Origin: a virus | DNA length: 64,000 nucleotides | Reading direction: 5' to 3' (one strand) | IMG/VR virus record: IMGVR_UViG_3300042292_000421 | Coordinates: 1-64,000 of that record | In this document: positions 51,776-58,171 of the stretch, one piece after another | How positions within the stretch are numbered: the stretch's first letter is position 1 | Layout: the number at the start of each line of letters is the position of its first letter | Made by a program: the position numbers and the translations under genes | The notes under the pieces: model-generated | What the model was told of the DNA's origin: nothing | The model's database searches: none | What the model saw: only the letters and a program-made list of their open reading frames with translations

Positions 51776-53188
51776 TTATCCTATATCATATCTAGGATTC
51801 ATAATTGTTTGTAACATAATTGCTTGTGGAGTAAAGTCATCCATATCAGCTGCAAGTACACTTGTCATAATACTTGGACTAAATCCACTTACTAATGCTG
51901 CACCTTTTGCATTGTACTTAACTGGCACATTGTCATGTGAGTTTAAGTTCCAAAACACAACTTGTGGTACTGTATATCCTGCATCTTCATACTTACGACA
52001 AATCATTTTTATTGCAGAATCATCATGTGTTACACAAGCATCAAATTGCATGTCAGATAATATTAAAAGTATCTTTGGCATTTCTTCAACAGGTACATTA
52101 CCTTCAACTGCAACATCTAAAATCTTAGCAAATGCTGCATGTAAGTTAGTGCCCATTTGCCAATCACTTCTAGACATTTGCGCATACTTCTCAACTACAT
52201 TACCTTTTAGTGTAACTAACTCTGGTTTAGAGCTAAATGTTAAGAATGTATCTTTAAACTTACCAGCATTTTTATCTGCTAAGTAAATACCTAATGATAA
52301 TGCAACATCCATACAAGTAACAGTTTTGCTTTTACCTGCAGAACAACCCATGGATCCTGATACGTCAACTAATGGTAGAATACTTGCATCACCAACATAG
52401 TTAGGTAACGCGTCCCATTGTGCAATAATGTGTTGTTTTTCAAGTAGTGATGGTTGAGACCAACCACTTAAACCCTTAACGATTTCATATGGATAGATCG
52501 CACCTGCATTAACTTTAACAGTTGGATCATCACCTTTAACTAATTTAGCAATGTATTCAGCATACTTGTCAGTGTGACGAGCAAATGCTTTTTTGTAGCG
52601 TGAAGATGCTACAGATGGAACATGACTAAAGTTAATAGTGTCCCATTGGTTAGCACACATTTGTGTTTCAACTACTTTAGTAAGTGAAACAAGTGTTTTG
52701 CGATAACGTTTAGGAGACCACCCTAAGTAATTGCGTAACTGTACCGCAGTATCTCCTTTACGTGGAATCCATTTAGCAGCAAGTCCATTTTGCGCTTCTA
52801 ATGCATCTTTAATTAACGCAAATGCATAGTCCTTTAAGTTTTGTGTTTTGAACACAAGTAAGTCATCGTAGCGTCCAAGTTCAGGAACTTTAGCTGCAAG
52901 TTTTTTAGCAGCATCTGGATCTGAGTTTTCAAGATACAATAAAATATCTCTAAACAACTGGCGTTCGCCTGCACCACCACGTACATCGCGTACCCAAGCT
53001 GCAATACGTAATGCAAGATCTTTATCTTCTACATAAGCAGCAACGAACTCAGGTGTAATGTTTTTCCCACGTGATGCACCTATCTTAAAAAACAAATCAA
53101 CTACCGCAGATGAAGTTGATTTACGTGCTTTCATACCGTTAGTAGTACGATCTTCTTGATTTGCAATTGCTTCGATAAATGTACTCAT
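51776..53188 (-). CDS. Ro60/TROVE-like RNA-binding protein with vWA domain (DUF2828 type)
   Basis: 470 aa. The N-terminal ~270 residues are a helical-repeat region (VRDVRGGAGERQLFRDIL, PRKGDTAVQLRNYLGWSPK) like TROVE/DUF2828, the ring that holds misfolded RNA ends in Ro60. The C-terminal vWA domain has LPLVDVSGSMG (MIDAS) and LILSDMQFDA. It likely binds structured or damaged RNA; many odd RNA elements lie within 5 kb. Confidence 0.8.
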   Translation of the reverse strand: MSTFIEAIANQEDRTTNGMKARKSTSSAVVDLFFKIGASRGKNITPEFVAAYVEDKDLALRIAAWVRDVRGGAGERQLFRDILLYLENSDPDAAKKLAAKVPELGRYDDLLVFKTQNLKDYAFALIKDALEAQNGLAAKWIPRKGDTAVQLRNYLGWSPKRYRKTLVSLTKVVETQMCANQWDTINFSHVPSVASSRYKKAFARHTDKYAEYIAKLVKGDDPTVKVNAGAIYPYEIVKGLSGWSQPSLLEKQHIIAQWDALPNYVGDASILPLVDVSGSMGCSAGKSKTVTCMDVALSLGIYLADKNAGKFKDTFLTFSSKPELVTLKGNVVEKYAQMSRSDWQMGTNLHAAFAKILDVAVEGNVPVEEMPKILLILSDMQFDACVTHDDSAIKMICRKYEDAGYTVPQVVFWNLNSHDNVPVKYNAKGAALVSGFSPSIMTSVLAADMDDFTPQAIMLQTIMNPRYDIG

Positions 53189-53251
53189 GTGTGTTCTCCT
53201 CAGTTTATATTAAATTATGTGCTGTTAATAAACTTATTGTTTATGCTGTGT

Positions 53252-53279
53252 ATTATACACTATTAAAATTGTTTGTCAA
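53252..53279 (-). promoter_or_regulatory. Sigma70-type promoter for the Ro60-like gene
   Basis: TTGACA, 16-bp spacer, TATAAT, nearly identical in its spacer to the groES promoter at 58.5 kb. Confidence 0.8.
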
Positions 53280-53293
53280 CTATTTTTTAGAGA

Positions 53294-53319
53294 ATAAAAA
53301 ACCGCGTGTTAAGCGGTTT
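53294..53319 (-). terminator. Intrinsic terminator
   Basis: Arms AAACCGC/GCGGTTT followed by TTTT on the minus strand, right after the 58-aa gene. Confidence 0.75.
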
Positions 53320-53494
53320 ATTCTTCTTCGTCTTCAAACTCAAATTCCCAACCTTCTGGCATGTTACTTCCTATGCGATTGGCTTCATTAAGTGTAATCT
53401 CTCCATCTACTAATTTTTGATGAGTAGTTGCAAAAATTTCTGCAAGTGTATCTGGTTCAAGTGTAAAAAATACATCGTCGTCTTCATTAGACAT
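53318..53494 (-). CDS. Small acidic protein (58 aa)
   Basis: MSNEDDDVFFTLEPDTLAEI at the start and EFEFEDEEE at the end; strongly acidic, like phage DNA mimics or small regulators, but no family is recognised. Confidence 0.55.
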   Translation of the reverse strand: MSNEDDDVFFTLEPDTLAEIFATTHQKLVDGEITLNEANRIGSNMPEGWEFEFEDEEE

Positions 53495-53528
53495 AATATA
53501 CCTCTATAAGTTGTTAGTGGAAGAATGC

Positions 53529-53666
53529 AGGATAGTTTGGGCGTTTAGTTGTTTATTTTACAGTCGAGCATTGCCCCTCGACTGATGCTTGCACAATGAC
53601 TGCTAGTGCAAGCTAGCAATGGAGCTAGTTATTAAACTAGCAAATTCTGTTTGCTGAACCTATCCT
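53529..53666 (-). ncRNA. Stem-enclosed structured RNA element J (138 nt)
   Basis: Closing stem AGGATAG/CTATCCT, then GTTCAGCAA (variant of the shared TAACAGCAA). Inside are three hairpins: CTAGTT/AACTAG, GCTTGCAC/GTGCAAGC and CAGTCGAG/CTCGACTG. No tRNA T-loop is visible. The hairpin GTCTGTGG/CCACAGAC at ~53725-53745 lies just 5' of it. Confidence 0.55.
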
Positions 53667-53779
53667 ATTTTTAACGGTATAGTAGTTCTTACTTTTTTTA
53701 TACTAGGTAAAGAGTCCTAGGATTGTCTGTGAAACCACAGACCAGCCATAGTTGTGTTGCAGTATCTATACCAAAATTG

Positions 53780-54049
53780 TTAGCCAGTACGTTGAATAAC
53801 GTGCCAACCAAATTGTGTTTGAACTGGTTCGCTGTAGTTACCAATTTCTAAATTAAATGCAGCATCTTCAAATGGTTTAACCATTTGGCCACGACCAAAC
53901 GGTCCTAGGTCACCTTGTTGTTGTCCGCTTGGACATTTGCTTTCAGTAATTGCTACTGCACCAAAGTCTTTACCTTCGATAACTTCTTGGTAAATGCGTC
54001 TTGCTTGTTCTTCTGTTTCTACTAAAATATGTCTTGCTCTAATTGTCAT
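53780..54049 (-). CDS. Parvulin-type peptidyl-prolyl isomerase (PpiC-like)
   Basis: 89 aa, the size of E. coli Par10. ARHILVETEEQARRIY, CPSGQQQGDLGPFGRGQM, FEDAAFNL and TQFGWHVIQ are all diagnostic. A cytoplasmic folding helper, adding to DnaJ, GroES and Clp. Confidence 0.92.
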   Translation of the reverse strand: MTIRARHILVETEEQARRIYQEVIEGKDFGAVAITESKCPSGQQQGDLGPFGRGQMVKPFEDAAFNLEIGNYSEPVQTQFGWHVIQRTG

Positions 54050-54050
54050 G

Positions 54051-54446
54051 TTAATCCTCTTTGTATTGATTGTTAAAAGTTGAATTTACTGGTATTTTTG
54101 ATCTATTGTCTATTCTATAAGCATACATATGGCATTCTGATGGAACTTGATATATCCACCAATTTGGAATAGCATTATAACTAGTACTAGGACGTTGTTT
54201 AGAAGGAGAACCATCTAGTTCAAATAGTATTTCAATTGATGTAGTAGATCTCATGTGTTGATATGCAGCATGAGGAATAACAAAGTAAAATTTCTTACCT
54301 GTTATTGTTTCAGTTACTATTACACGCAATCCATCTATTTTACCTTTAAAATGTTTAATTGGCGCACTATGCTGAGTTTTACTTCTATGAGTACGTGTTC
54401 TTACTTCTTTTAACGTACTGTTATCAGTGATAGTTAGTTTCATGTT
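54051..54446 (-). CDS. Hypothetical protein (131 aa)
   Basis: I start it at MKLTITDNSTLKEV (54446), because the longer frame would run through tRNA-Gly. Basic, beta-rich; no recognised motif. It abuts ppiC. Confidence 0.5.
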   Translation of the reverse strand, partial: NMKLTITDNSTLKEVRTRTHRSKTQHSAPIKHFKGKIDGLRVIVTETITGKKFYFVIPHAAYQHMRSTTSIEILFELDGSPSKQRPSTSYNAIPNWWIYQVPSECHMYAYRIDNRSKIPVNSTFNNQYKED

Positions 54447-54471
54447 ATGCCTATATGTAATTGTTAATTGG

Positions 54472-54542
54472 AGCGGGATACGAGACTCGAACTCGTTTGG
54501 ATAGCTTGGAAGGCTATTGCACAACCCATATGCCAATCCCGC
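54472..54542 (-). tRNA. tRNA-Gly (UCC)
   Basis: Acceptor GCGGGAT/ATCCCGC, anticodon stem ATAGC/GCTAT with loop CTTCCAA, T-loop TTCGAGT. CCA not encoded. Confidence 0.9.
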
Positions 54543-54557
54543 ATATGATTAAATAAC

Positions 54558-54611
54558 TGGATGCATTTTAAGTTTCATAAAAAGAAAGTTTAAAGTTGCA
54601 GTTAGCATCCA
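54558..54611 (-). ncRNA. Stem-enclosed RNA element A (54 nt)
   Basis: Closing stem TGGATGC/GCATCCA, then TAACTGCAA, then an inner TTTAA/TTAAA stem and a TTTC/GAAA hairpin with a 7-nt loop TTTTTAT that resembles a tRNA-Lys (UUU) anticodon loop. No T- or D-arm. Confidence 0.6.
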
Positions 54612-54637
54612 AAACTGTTGTATGCAAATACTATAAC

Positions 54638-54686
54638 TGAATGCATTAAATTCACCATTGAAAGTAATAATTGCTGTTAGCATTCA
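54638..54686 (-). ncRNA. Stem-enclosed RNA element B (49 nt)
   Basis: Closing stem TGAATGC/GCATTCA, differing from element A at one base pair that covaries, then TAACAGCAA and a TTAC/GTGA hairpin with loop TTTCAATG. Confidence 0.6.
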
Positions 54687-54712
54687 AAAACTATAGTATT
54701 CGCGTACTATGT

Positions 54713-54789
54713 TGGTCGGGATAACACGATTTGAACATGCGACCTGACCGCCCCAAACGGCCCGCTCTACCAAACTGAGCTACATCCCG
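54713..54789 (-). tRNA. tRNA-Pro (UGG)
   Basis: Acceptor CGGGATG/TATCCCG, D-arm TAGCTCAGTTTGGTAGAGC, anticodon loop TTTGGGG between GGCCG and CGGTC, encoded CCA. Confidence 0.9.
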
Positions 54790-54825
54790 GTAATTTGTTT
54801 AAACTGTTGTTTAACTAATGCGTGT

Positions 54826-54853
54826 ATTATACATTGTTTTATGTATTTGTCAA
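54826..54853 (-). promoter_or_regulatory. Sigma70-type promoter for tRNA-Pro and downstream elements
   Basis: TTGACA, 16-bp spacer, TATAAT on the minus strand. Confidence 0.75.
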
Positions 54854-54880
54854 CTACTAATTAAATTATTTGTTGTTTGG

Positions 54881-54962
54881 AGCCAGGTAGGAGACTCGAA
54901 CTCCTGATGGGTTTCCCCGACGGATTACAAATCCGTTGCAATGGCCACTATGCGAACCTGGC
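54881..54962 (-). tRNA. tRNA with long variable arm, probably tRNA-Thr (UGU)
   Basis: Acceptor GCCAGGT/ACCTGGC, anticodon stem ACGGA/TCCGT with loop TTTGTAA, T-arm AGGAG-TTCGAGT-CTCCT. The variable arm is long (GGG/CCC stem), unusual for Thr; a one-base shift would read GUA (Tyr) but breaks the stem. Confidence 0.8.
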
Positions 54963-54969
54963 AAATATA

Positions 54970-55012
54970 ACTATTACTAAAACACTTGATATTTAGTGCT
55001 TTAGTAATAGCT
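54970..55012 (-). other. Strong 16-bp hairpin separating two RNAs
   Basis: Arms CTATTACTAAAGCACT and AGTGTTTTAGTAATAG with an 8-nt loop, between the rRNA-like RNA and tRNA-Thr; probably a processing signal in the tRNA transcript. Confidence 0.6.
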
Positions 55013-55375
55013 ATCATTTAAAAATGACAACTACTACACTTTCGTTGATGGAGAAAGTTTTCTGTTGTTTAGTGGTGTGCTGTTACGCCAAAGACCTGTC
55101 TGCGACATCCTAATTAACTCTCGGACATGTTAAGTTTAACTATTAGGAAAAACATCCTTAACATTAGGGTGTACCTCCCTCATCCGTTTAATATAGCAAT
55201 CACTTTAGACTCGTAACAGCCATTAAGGCATATTGCCGGACTCTATATTAACGCAGTTACATACGCTCACAGGTTGCTTTCGCACTGCCGTAAGTTTAAG
55301 TATCACTTTAGCAAAGTTTGCGGGTCACTCTTTAAATGATGGCTGCTTCTAAGCCGACATCCCAATAAACTTGTT
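55013..55375 (-). ncRNA. Structured RNA with a 23S rRNA GTPase-centre (L11-binding) mimic
   Basis: About 360 nt between tRNA-Asn and tRNA-Thr. Positions 55329-55362 (minus) match E. coli 23S rRNA helix 43/44 region (about nt 1056-1089) at all but one of 34 bases, including GGCTTAGAAGCAGCC and CATCATTTAAAGA. The rest of helix 44 seems to resume at 55074-55089 as GGCGTAACAGCACACC, so about 240 nt are inserted in it. The remainder forms further hairpins, for example ACTTTC/GAAAGT with loop TCCATCAAC. No ORF. Confidence 0.75.
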
Positions 55376-55450
55376 TGGCTCCAAGGGAGGGATTCGAACC
55401 CCCGACCTGCGGATTAACAATCCGAAGCACTACCGCTGTGCTACCTTGGA
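55376..55450 (-). tRNA. tRNA-Asn (GUU)
   Basis: Acceptor TCCAAGG/CCTTGGA, anticodon loop TTGTTAA between CGGA and TCCG, T-loop TTCGAAT, encoded CCA. Its 5' end overlaps the 3' end of the T5orf172-like gene. Confidence 0.92.
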
Positions 55451-55954
55451 ATAACATATTTTCTCAAATACTTCAATTGCGTTAGCTTTACTAACCCATT
55501 CTCCGCATTCTTTTGTTATATCTGGATGAGATAACAATTTTTTCTCAGTAAGTGAGCGATCTAATACAAACTCGTATTTAACAATTTTAAATTGTCGGTA
55601 CGGATCATACGTCTGATATGTATCTAATCTTGATTGAAGCTCTATTGTCATCCCAATTTTATAATGATGTAAGAATTGAGGATTTTCAATTATATATACT
55701 AAACCGGATTTTAATTGATTAAATTTAGCATTTCTTTCAAAATTTAATTTTAATAATGTTAGTCCGGCTAACTTTCTAGCATATCTAGTATTTGTTTTAG
55801 TTTTTAACCCTTTACCTAATTTTCCAAATAAGTTGGAATACATTAACATATATTCTGTTAAATGAGATTCTTCTATTTGAAAAATACCATCGATTGGTAT
55901 AACACTTTTGTGTATTAGATGGTTCAACACCGCTCTTTCAAAATCATGTATCAT
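55430..55954 (-). CDS. T5orf172/GIY-YIG-like nuclease (174 aa)
   Basis: GLVYIIENPQFLHHYKIGMT, LQSRLDTYQTYDPYRQF and the ELF/AEKxLH-like RSLTEKKLL segment match the T5orf172 domain. GAGGTAAG precedes the start. It ends 21 bp inside the tRNA-Asn gene on the same strand, as if a mobile nuclease had settled beside it. Confidence 0.7.
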   Translation of the reverse strand: MIHDFERAVLNHLIHKSVIPIDGIFQIEESHLTEYMLMYSNLFGKLGKGLKTKTNTRYARKLAGLTLLKLNFERNAKFNQLKSGLVYIIENPQFLHHYKIGMTIELQSRLDTYQTYDPYRQFKIVKYEFVLDRSLTEKKLLSHPDITKECGEWVSKANAIEVFEKICYSKVAQR

Positions 55955-55972
55955 CTTACCTCGGATAATATT

Positions 55973-56047
55973 TGGCGTCGCTACGGGGAATTGAACCCCG
56001 GTTGCAAGGATGAAAACCTTGTGTCCTAACCACTAGACGATAGCGAC
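55973..56047 (-). tRNA. tRNA-Glu (UUC)
   Basis: Acceptor GTCGCTA/TAGCGAC, loop TTTTCAT between CAAGG and CCTTG, T-loop TTCAATT, encoded CCA. Confidence 0.92.
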
Positions 56048-56056
56048 ATTTATATT

Positions 56057-56130
56057 TGGCAGTCCCTATAGGGTTCGAACCTGTACTAGCAGAATCAAAA
56101 TCTGCGGTGCTACCGTTACACTAAAGGACA
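56057..56130 (-). tRNA. tRNA-Gln (UUG)
   Basis: Anticodon stem GCAGA/TCTGC with loop TTTTGAT, T-loop TTCGAAC, encoded CCA; the first acceptor pair is U-U. Confidence 0.9.
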
Positions 56131-56138
56131 CTTATAAT

Positions 56139-56222
56139 TGGTGGAGATCCCTGGATTCGAACCAGGTGCCCAGAGGGCATGGATTTACAGTCCACTGCAG
56201 TCGCCAATGCCGCTCGACCTCC
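56139..56222 (-). tRNA. tRNA-Tyr (GUA)
   Basis: Acceptor GGAGGTC/GATCTCC, loop CTGTAAA between GTGGA and TCCAT, long variable arm, T-loop TTCGAAT, encoded CCA. Confidence 0.92.
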
Positions 56223-56231
56223 GACGTTCTT

Positions 56232-56239
56232 TATTTATA
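56232..56239 (-). promoter_or_regulatory. T4-type late promoter motif before the tRNA run
   Basis: TATAAATA on the minus strand, 10 bp upstream of tRNA-Tyr and inside the 3' end of the 77-aa gene. Confidence 0.45.
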
Positions 56240-56468
56240 CAAGTTCTGCATGATTAGTTGTAGTTGTGACTAAATCTAACACACCTATTTTTTTAGCACG
56301 ATTTTCTAAAAGTACAATTCTGTTACGAATTTTATTTTTATCACGTCCACGACCTGCTTTTTCAAGTGCTGTCTTAGCTTGAGCTAAGTTTAGCAATTTA
56401 AGTCTAGGTCTGCCATTACGTGTTACTTTTGGATCTGCAGTTCTATTTGCTTTACTGATGTTCGCCAT
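56235..56468 (-). CDS. Small basic protein (77 aa)
   Basis: MANISKANRTADPKVTRNGR start, rich in Lys/Arg, helical. Possible nucleic-acid binder; unrecognised. Overlaps the next gene upstream by 17 bp. Confidence 0.5.
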   Translation of the reverse strand: MANISKANRTADPKVTRNGRPRLKLLNLAQAKTALEKAGRGRDKNKIRNRIVLLENRAKKIGVLDLVTTTTNHAELV

Positions 56469-56634
56469 CTTGTGTTCCTTTATCTAAATTTTCGTTATTA
56501 GCATGACTGCCGTGTGAGTTTGAAATGATTTCTGTTTTGGGTTCTTCTTTCTTACCAAAAATCTTATCCCAGTTATCATCAAACTGAGATTTGCTAACGC
56601 TTAATGGTCTTGCTCTACTACCTTTACCGGCCAT
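56452..56634 (-). CDS. Conserved small phage protein (60 aa)
   Basis: MAGKGSRARPLSVSKSQFDD and NWDKIFG: I recognise this start from many phage genomes, but the function is unknown. GGAGAT precedes it. Confidence 0.6.
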   Translation of the reverse strand: MAGKGSRARPLSVSKSQFDDNWDKIFGKKEEPKTEIISNSHGSHANNENLDKGTQDGEHQ

Positions 56635-56650
56635 ATTAATCTCCTTTTGT

Positions 56651-56757
56651 TATATTAAAATGTACTACATCACGGAATCGAACCGTATACTAAAGGGCGA
56701 CTCTAGCAGTGCTCCACACTTACGTTGATATCAGACGCTGTAGTACATTTTAATATA
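56651..56757 (-). tRNA. Degenerate tRNA-like gene inside a perfect 19-bp inverted repeat
   Basis: Arms TATATTAAAATGTACTACA (56651-56669) and its exact complement (56739-56757) extend the acceptor stem by ~12 bp. A T-arm TACGG-TTCGATT-CCGTG is clear. The anticodon arm does not fold well; a GCU (Ser) reading is possible. It may be a tRNA in decay or a regulatory mimic. Confidence 0.5.
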
Positions 56758-56768
56758 ACAACTTTAAC

Positions 56769-56852
56769 AGAATAGCTTGCTCACCATTGAGCATTATCGC
56801 TAAGATAGCAATAATGGAATCGAACCATTAAATAATTTGCTGTTACTATTCT
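56769..56852 (-). tRNA. Circularly permuted tRNA in stem-enclosed element C (84 nt)
   Basis: Closing stem AGAATAG/CTATTCT followed by TAACAGCAA. Inside, the order is T-arm (AATGG-TTCGATT-CCATT), 3' acceptor ATTGCTA, 3-nt linker, 5' acceptor TAGCGAT, D-arm (GCTC/GAGC). The acceptor strands pair over 7 bp. The break is at the anticodon arm, so no anticodon is readable. Confidence 0.75.
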
Positions 56853-56858
56853 AAAATC

Positions 56859-57149
56859 TTATTCTTCTTTATTTGAAGAATAAAACTTGTTGCTGCCGTC
56901 AACTACTCGTTCTATATGTTTAAACCAACCCTTTGTACTATCACCACGCCCTTTAACACGTTGACCGCATTCTGCGCACTTATGATAAAAAACAGTATAC
57001 TCGTTTCCGTTAGCTTTTGGTATAGTTTCATATTCACCAATTGTAAACTTATCAACACACTGATTAAATGTGCATCTAACTTCCATAGTAGTTGGATCAA
57101 TAAAACTAATATCTGATTTTCTTTTAGTTAATTTAGATAATTTGGTCAT
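56859..57149 (-). CDS. Phage protein with two cysteine pairs (96 aa)
   Basis: RCTFNQC and HKCAECGQR could bind zinc; the ends are Lys/Ser-rich. Unrecognised. It lies between RNA elements C and D. Confidence 0.55.
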   Translation of the reverse strand: MTKLSKLTKRKSDISFIDPTTMEVRCTFNQCVDKFTIGEYETIPKANGNEYTVFYHKCAECGQRVKGRGDSTKGWFKHIERVVDGSNKFYSSNKEE

Positions 57150-57169
57150 ATGTTTATTTGTTGTTAAAC

Positions 57170-57228
57170 AGGATAGAATTTACTTGCCAGATTAAGAGTC
57201 CGATGTAAATTGTTGCTGTTACTATCCT
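57170..57228 (-). ncRNA. Stem-enclosed RNA element D (59 nt)
   Basis: Closing stem AGGATAG/CTATCCT, TAACAGCAA, inner stem AATTTAC/GTAAATT and a CGGA/TCTG hairpin with the 7-nt loop CTCTTAA, which looks like a Lys (CUU) anticodon loop. No T-arm. Confidence 0.6.
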
Positions 57229-57235
57229 AAAACTG

Positions 57236-57448
57236 TTAAATCCAAACCAATCTTGCTAATGTAGCTTGCTTTGGATCTTTAAATTGAAATATTATTGTAG
57301 TAGTATCTTCTCTTCGTTGACAATGATATTTGTAATCAACTTCGTGTACTAAGCTGCGGTCCTTGCACCATTTTGATATTTCAAATGCTCTTTTTACATC
57401 CCCTGTAAATGTAGCAAATCCTTCTGCATGTGCGTAATCTGTATTCAT
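57236..57448 (-). CDS. Hypothetical protein (70 aa)
   Basis: MNTDYAHAEGFATFTGDVKR start; small alpha/beta protein without known motif. Between RNA elements D and E. Confidence 0.5.
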   Translation of the reverse strand: MNTDYAHAEGFATFTGDVKRAFEISKWCKDRSLVHEVDYKYHCQRREDTTTIIFQFKDPKQATLARLVWI

Positions 57449-57468
57449 AGTTACCTCATGTGTTTATC

Positions 57469-57591
57469 AGAATGCATTTTATTTACCAGTGCGTCTACTC
57501 TTTCGCCAAATGCAATATTGCATTGTAGGACTTGCACCTACACGTCCTAAGGACACCAGTTTCCATTAAATTATGATGCGGTTAACATTCT
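57469..57591 (-). tRNA. Circularly permuted tRNA-Leu-like in element E (123 nt)
   Basis: Closing stem AGAATGT/GCATTCT. Inside: class II variable arm (TGTCCTTAGGACG), T-arm GTAGG-TGCAAGT-CCTAC, 3' acceptor AATGCAA, 2-nt linker, 5' acceptor TTGCATT, then the Leu-type D-arm TGGCGAAAGAGTAGACGC and CTGGT, which pairs with ACTGG of the 3' half as anticodon stem. A UAA (Leu) anticodon may lie in TTTAATG of the 3' half. Confidence 0.8.
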
Positions 57592-57604
57592 AAAACTTAT
57601 TAAA

Positions 57605-57830
57605 AAGAACCCCGTAAAGTTTTGGTTTCATCGAGCTGATGCGGTCAACGTTTTACAGACGCCCTTTACTAGTTCCGCCAACATGACTACCATAGTAACT
57701 AGAATCAAAGCACTGTAATTGCCTGAAACTCTCACTCATTACAACTCGCAGTCTATAACTACCCACTGTGCCCCTTCCGGAGAACACGTTGTGCCTGCTT
57801 TCGCAAAAGTTTTTTCAGTAGTTGGGTTCT
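57605..57830 (-). ncRNA. Structured RNA element I (226 nt)
   Basis: Closed by AGAACCC/GGGTTCT. Inside: AACTAC/GTAGTT, a GCGAAAGC GNRA-capped hairpin, CTCC-GGAA-GGGG, TGTAAT/ATTACA and GGCGT-CTGTAAA-ACGTT (a Tyr-GUA-like anticodon arm). No ORF; family unknown. Confidence 0.55.
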
Positions 57831-57849
57831 TTTTAATAAACTTTTTAAC

Positions 57850-57924
57850 AGGTTCCACATAGTGTTACAAATATGTACGGAACATCTTTTCCGCACTTCT
57901 GCAAAGTACTGCTGTAGGAAACCT
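57850..57924 (-). ncRNA. tRNA-sized stem-enclosed RNA element G (75 nt)
   Basis: Closing stem AGGTTTC/GGAACCT, CTACAGCA, then GCA/TGC, GTGCGGAA/TTCCGTAC and ACATA/TATGT hairpins: a cloverleaf-like outline without a canonical T-loop or U33. Confidence 0.5.
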
Positions 57925-57939
57925 AAAAAACTATTTAAC

Positions 57940-57992
57940 AGAATGTATTTTAGTCATATTCAAAAATGATTTTAAGTTGCTGTTAACATTCT
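57940..57992 (-). ncRNA. Stem-enclosed RNA element F (53 nt)
   Basis: Closing stem AGAATGT/ACATTCT, TAACAGCAA and a TCAT/ATGA hairpin with an 8-nt loop TTTTGAAT like a Gln (UUG) anticodon loop. Confidence 0.6.
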
Positions 57993-57998
57993 AAAACT

Positions 57999-58027
57999 AT
58001 TGTACTACGTAACTAACTGCTTGTCAA
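57999..58027 (-). promoter_or_regulatory. Sigma70-type promoter for the element F-G-I-E run
   Basis: TTGACA, 17-bp spacer, TACAAT on the minus strand, placing the start of RNA within a few bases of element F. Confidence 0.7.
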
Positions 58028-58059
58028 CACTTTTTTTTAATTTTTTAAGGAGTTTTAAC

Positions 58060-58171
58060 AGGTTTCACAATTTTGATCAATTACTCTACCAACTGAGCTA
58101 ATGTTACAAGTAACATGCAGGAATCGAACCTGCGACACACTGAGATATTAAATTGTTGCTGTAGGAAACCT
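58060..58171 (-). tRNA. Circularly permuted tRNA in stem-enclosed element H (112 nt)
   Basis: Closing stem AGGTTTC/GAAACCT, CTACAGCAA, second stem CAATTT/AAATTG. Inside: TCAGT, T-arm GCAGG-TTCGATT-CCTGC, 3' acceptor ATGTTAC, 2-nt linker, 5' acceptor GTAACAT, canonical D-arm TAGCTCAGTTGGTAGAGT, then ATTGA pairing with TCAGT as anticodon stem. All stems are intact, so it is not decayed. It lies just after groES. Confidence 0.82.

Noticed and set aside
53725-53760. GGCTGGTC resembling the start of eukaryotic Y RNAs
   Set aside because: The matching 3' strand of the Ro-binding stem is absent and the bases pair locally in a GTCTGTGG hairpin.
57485-57591. Reading element E as a normal tRNA
   Set aside because: T-arm precedes D-arm and the two acceptor strands are adjacent, so only a permuted order pairs.
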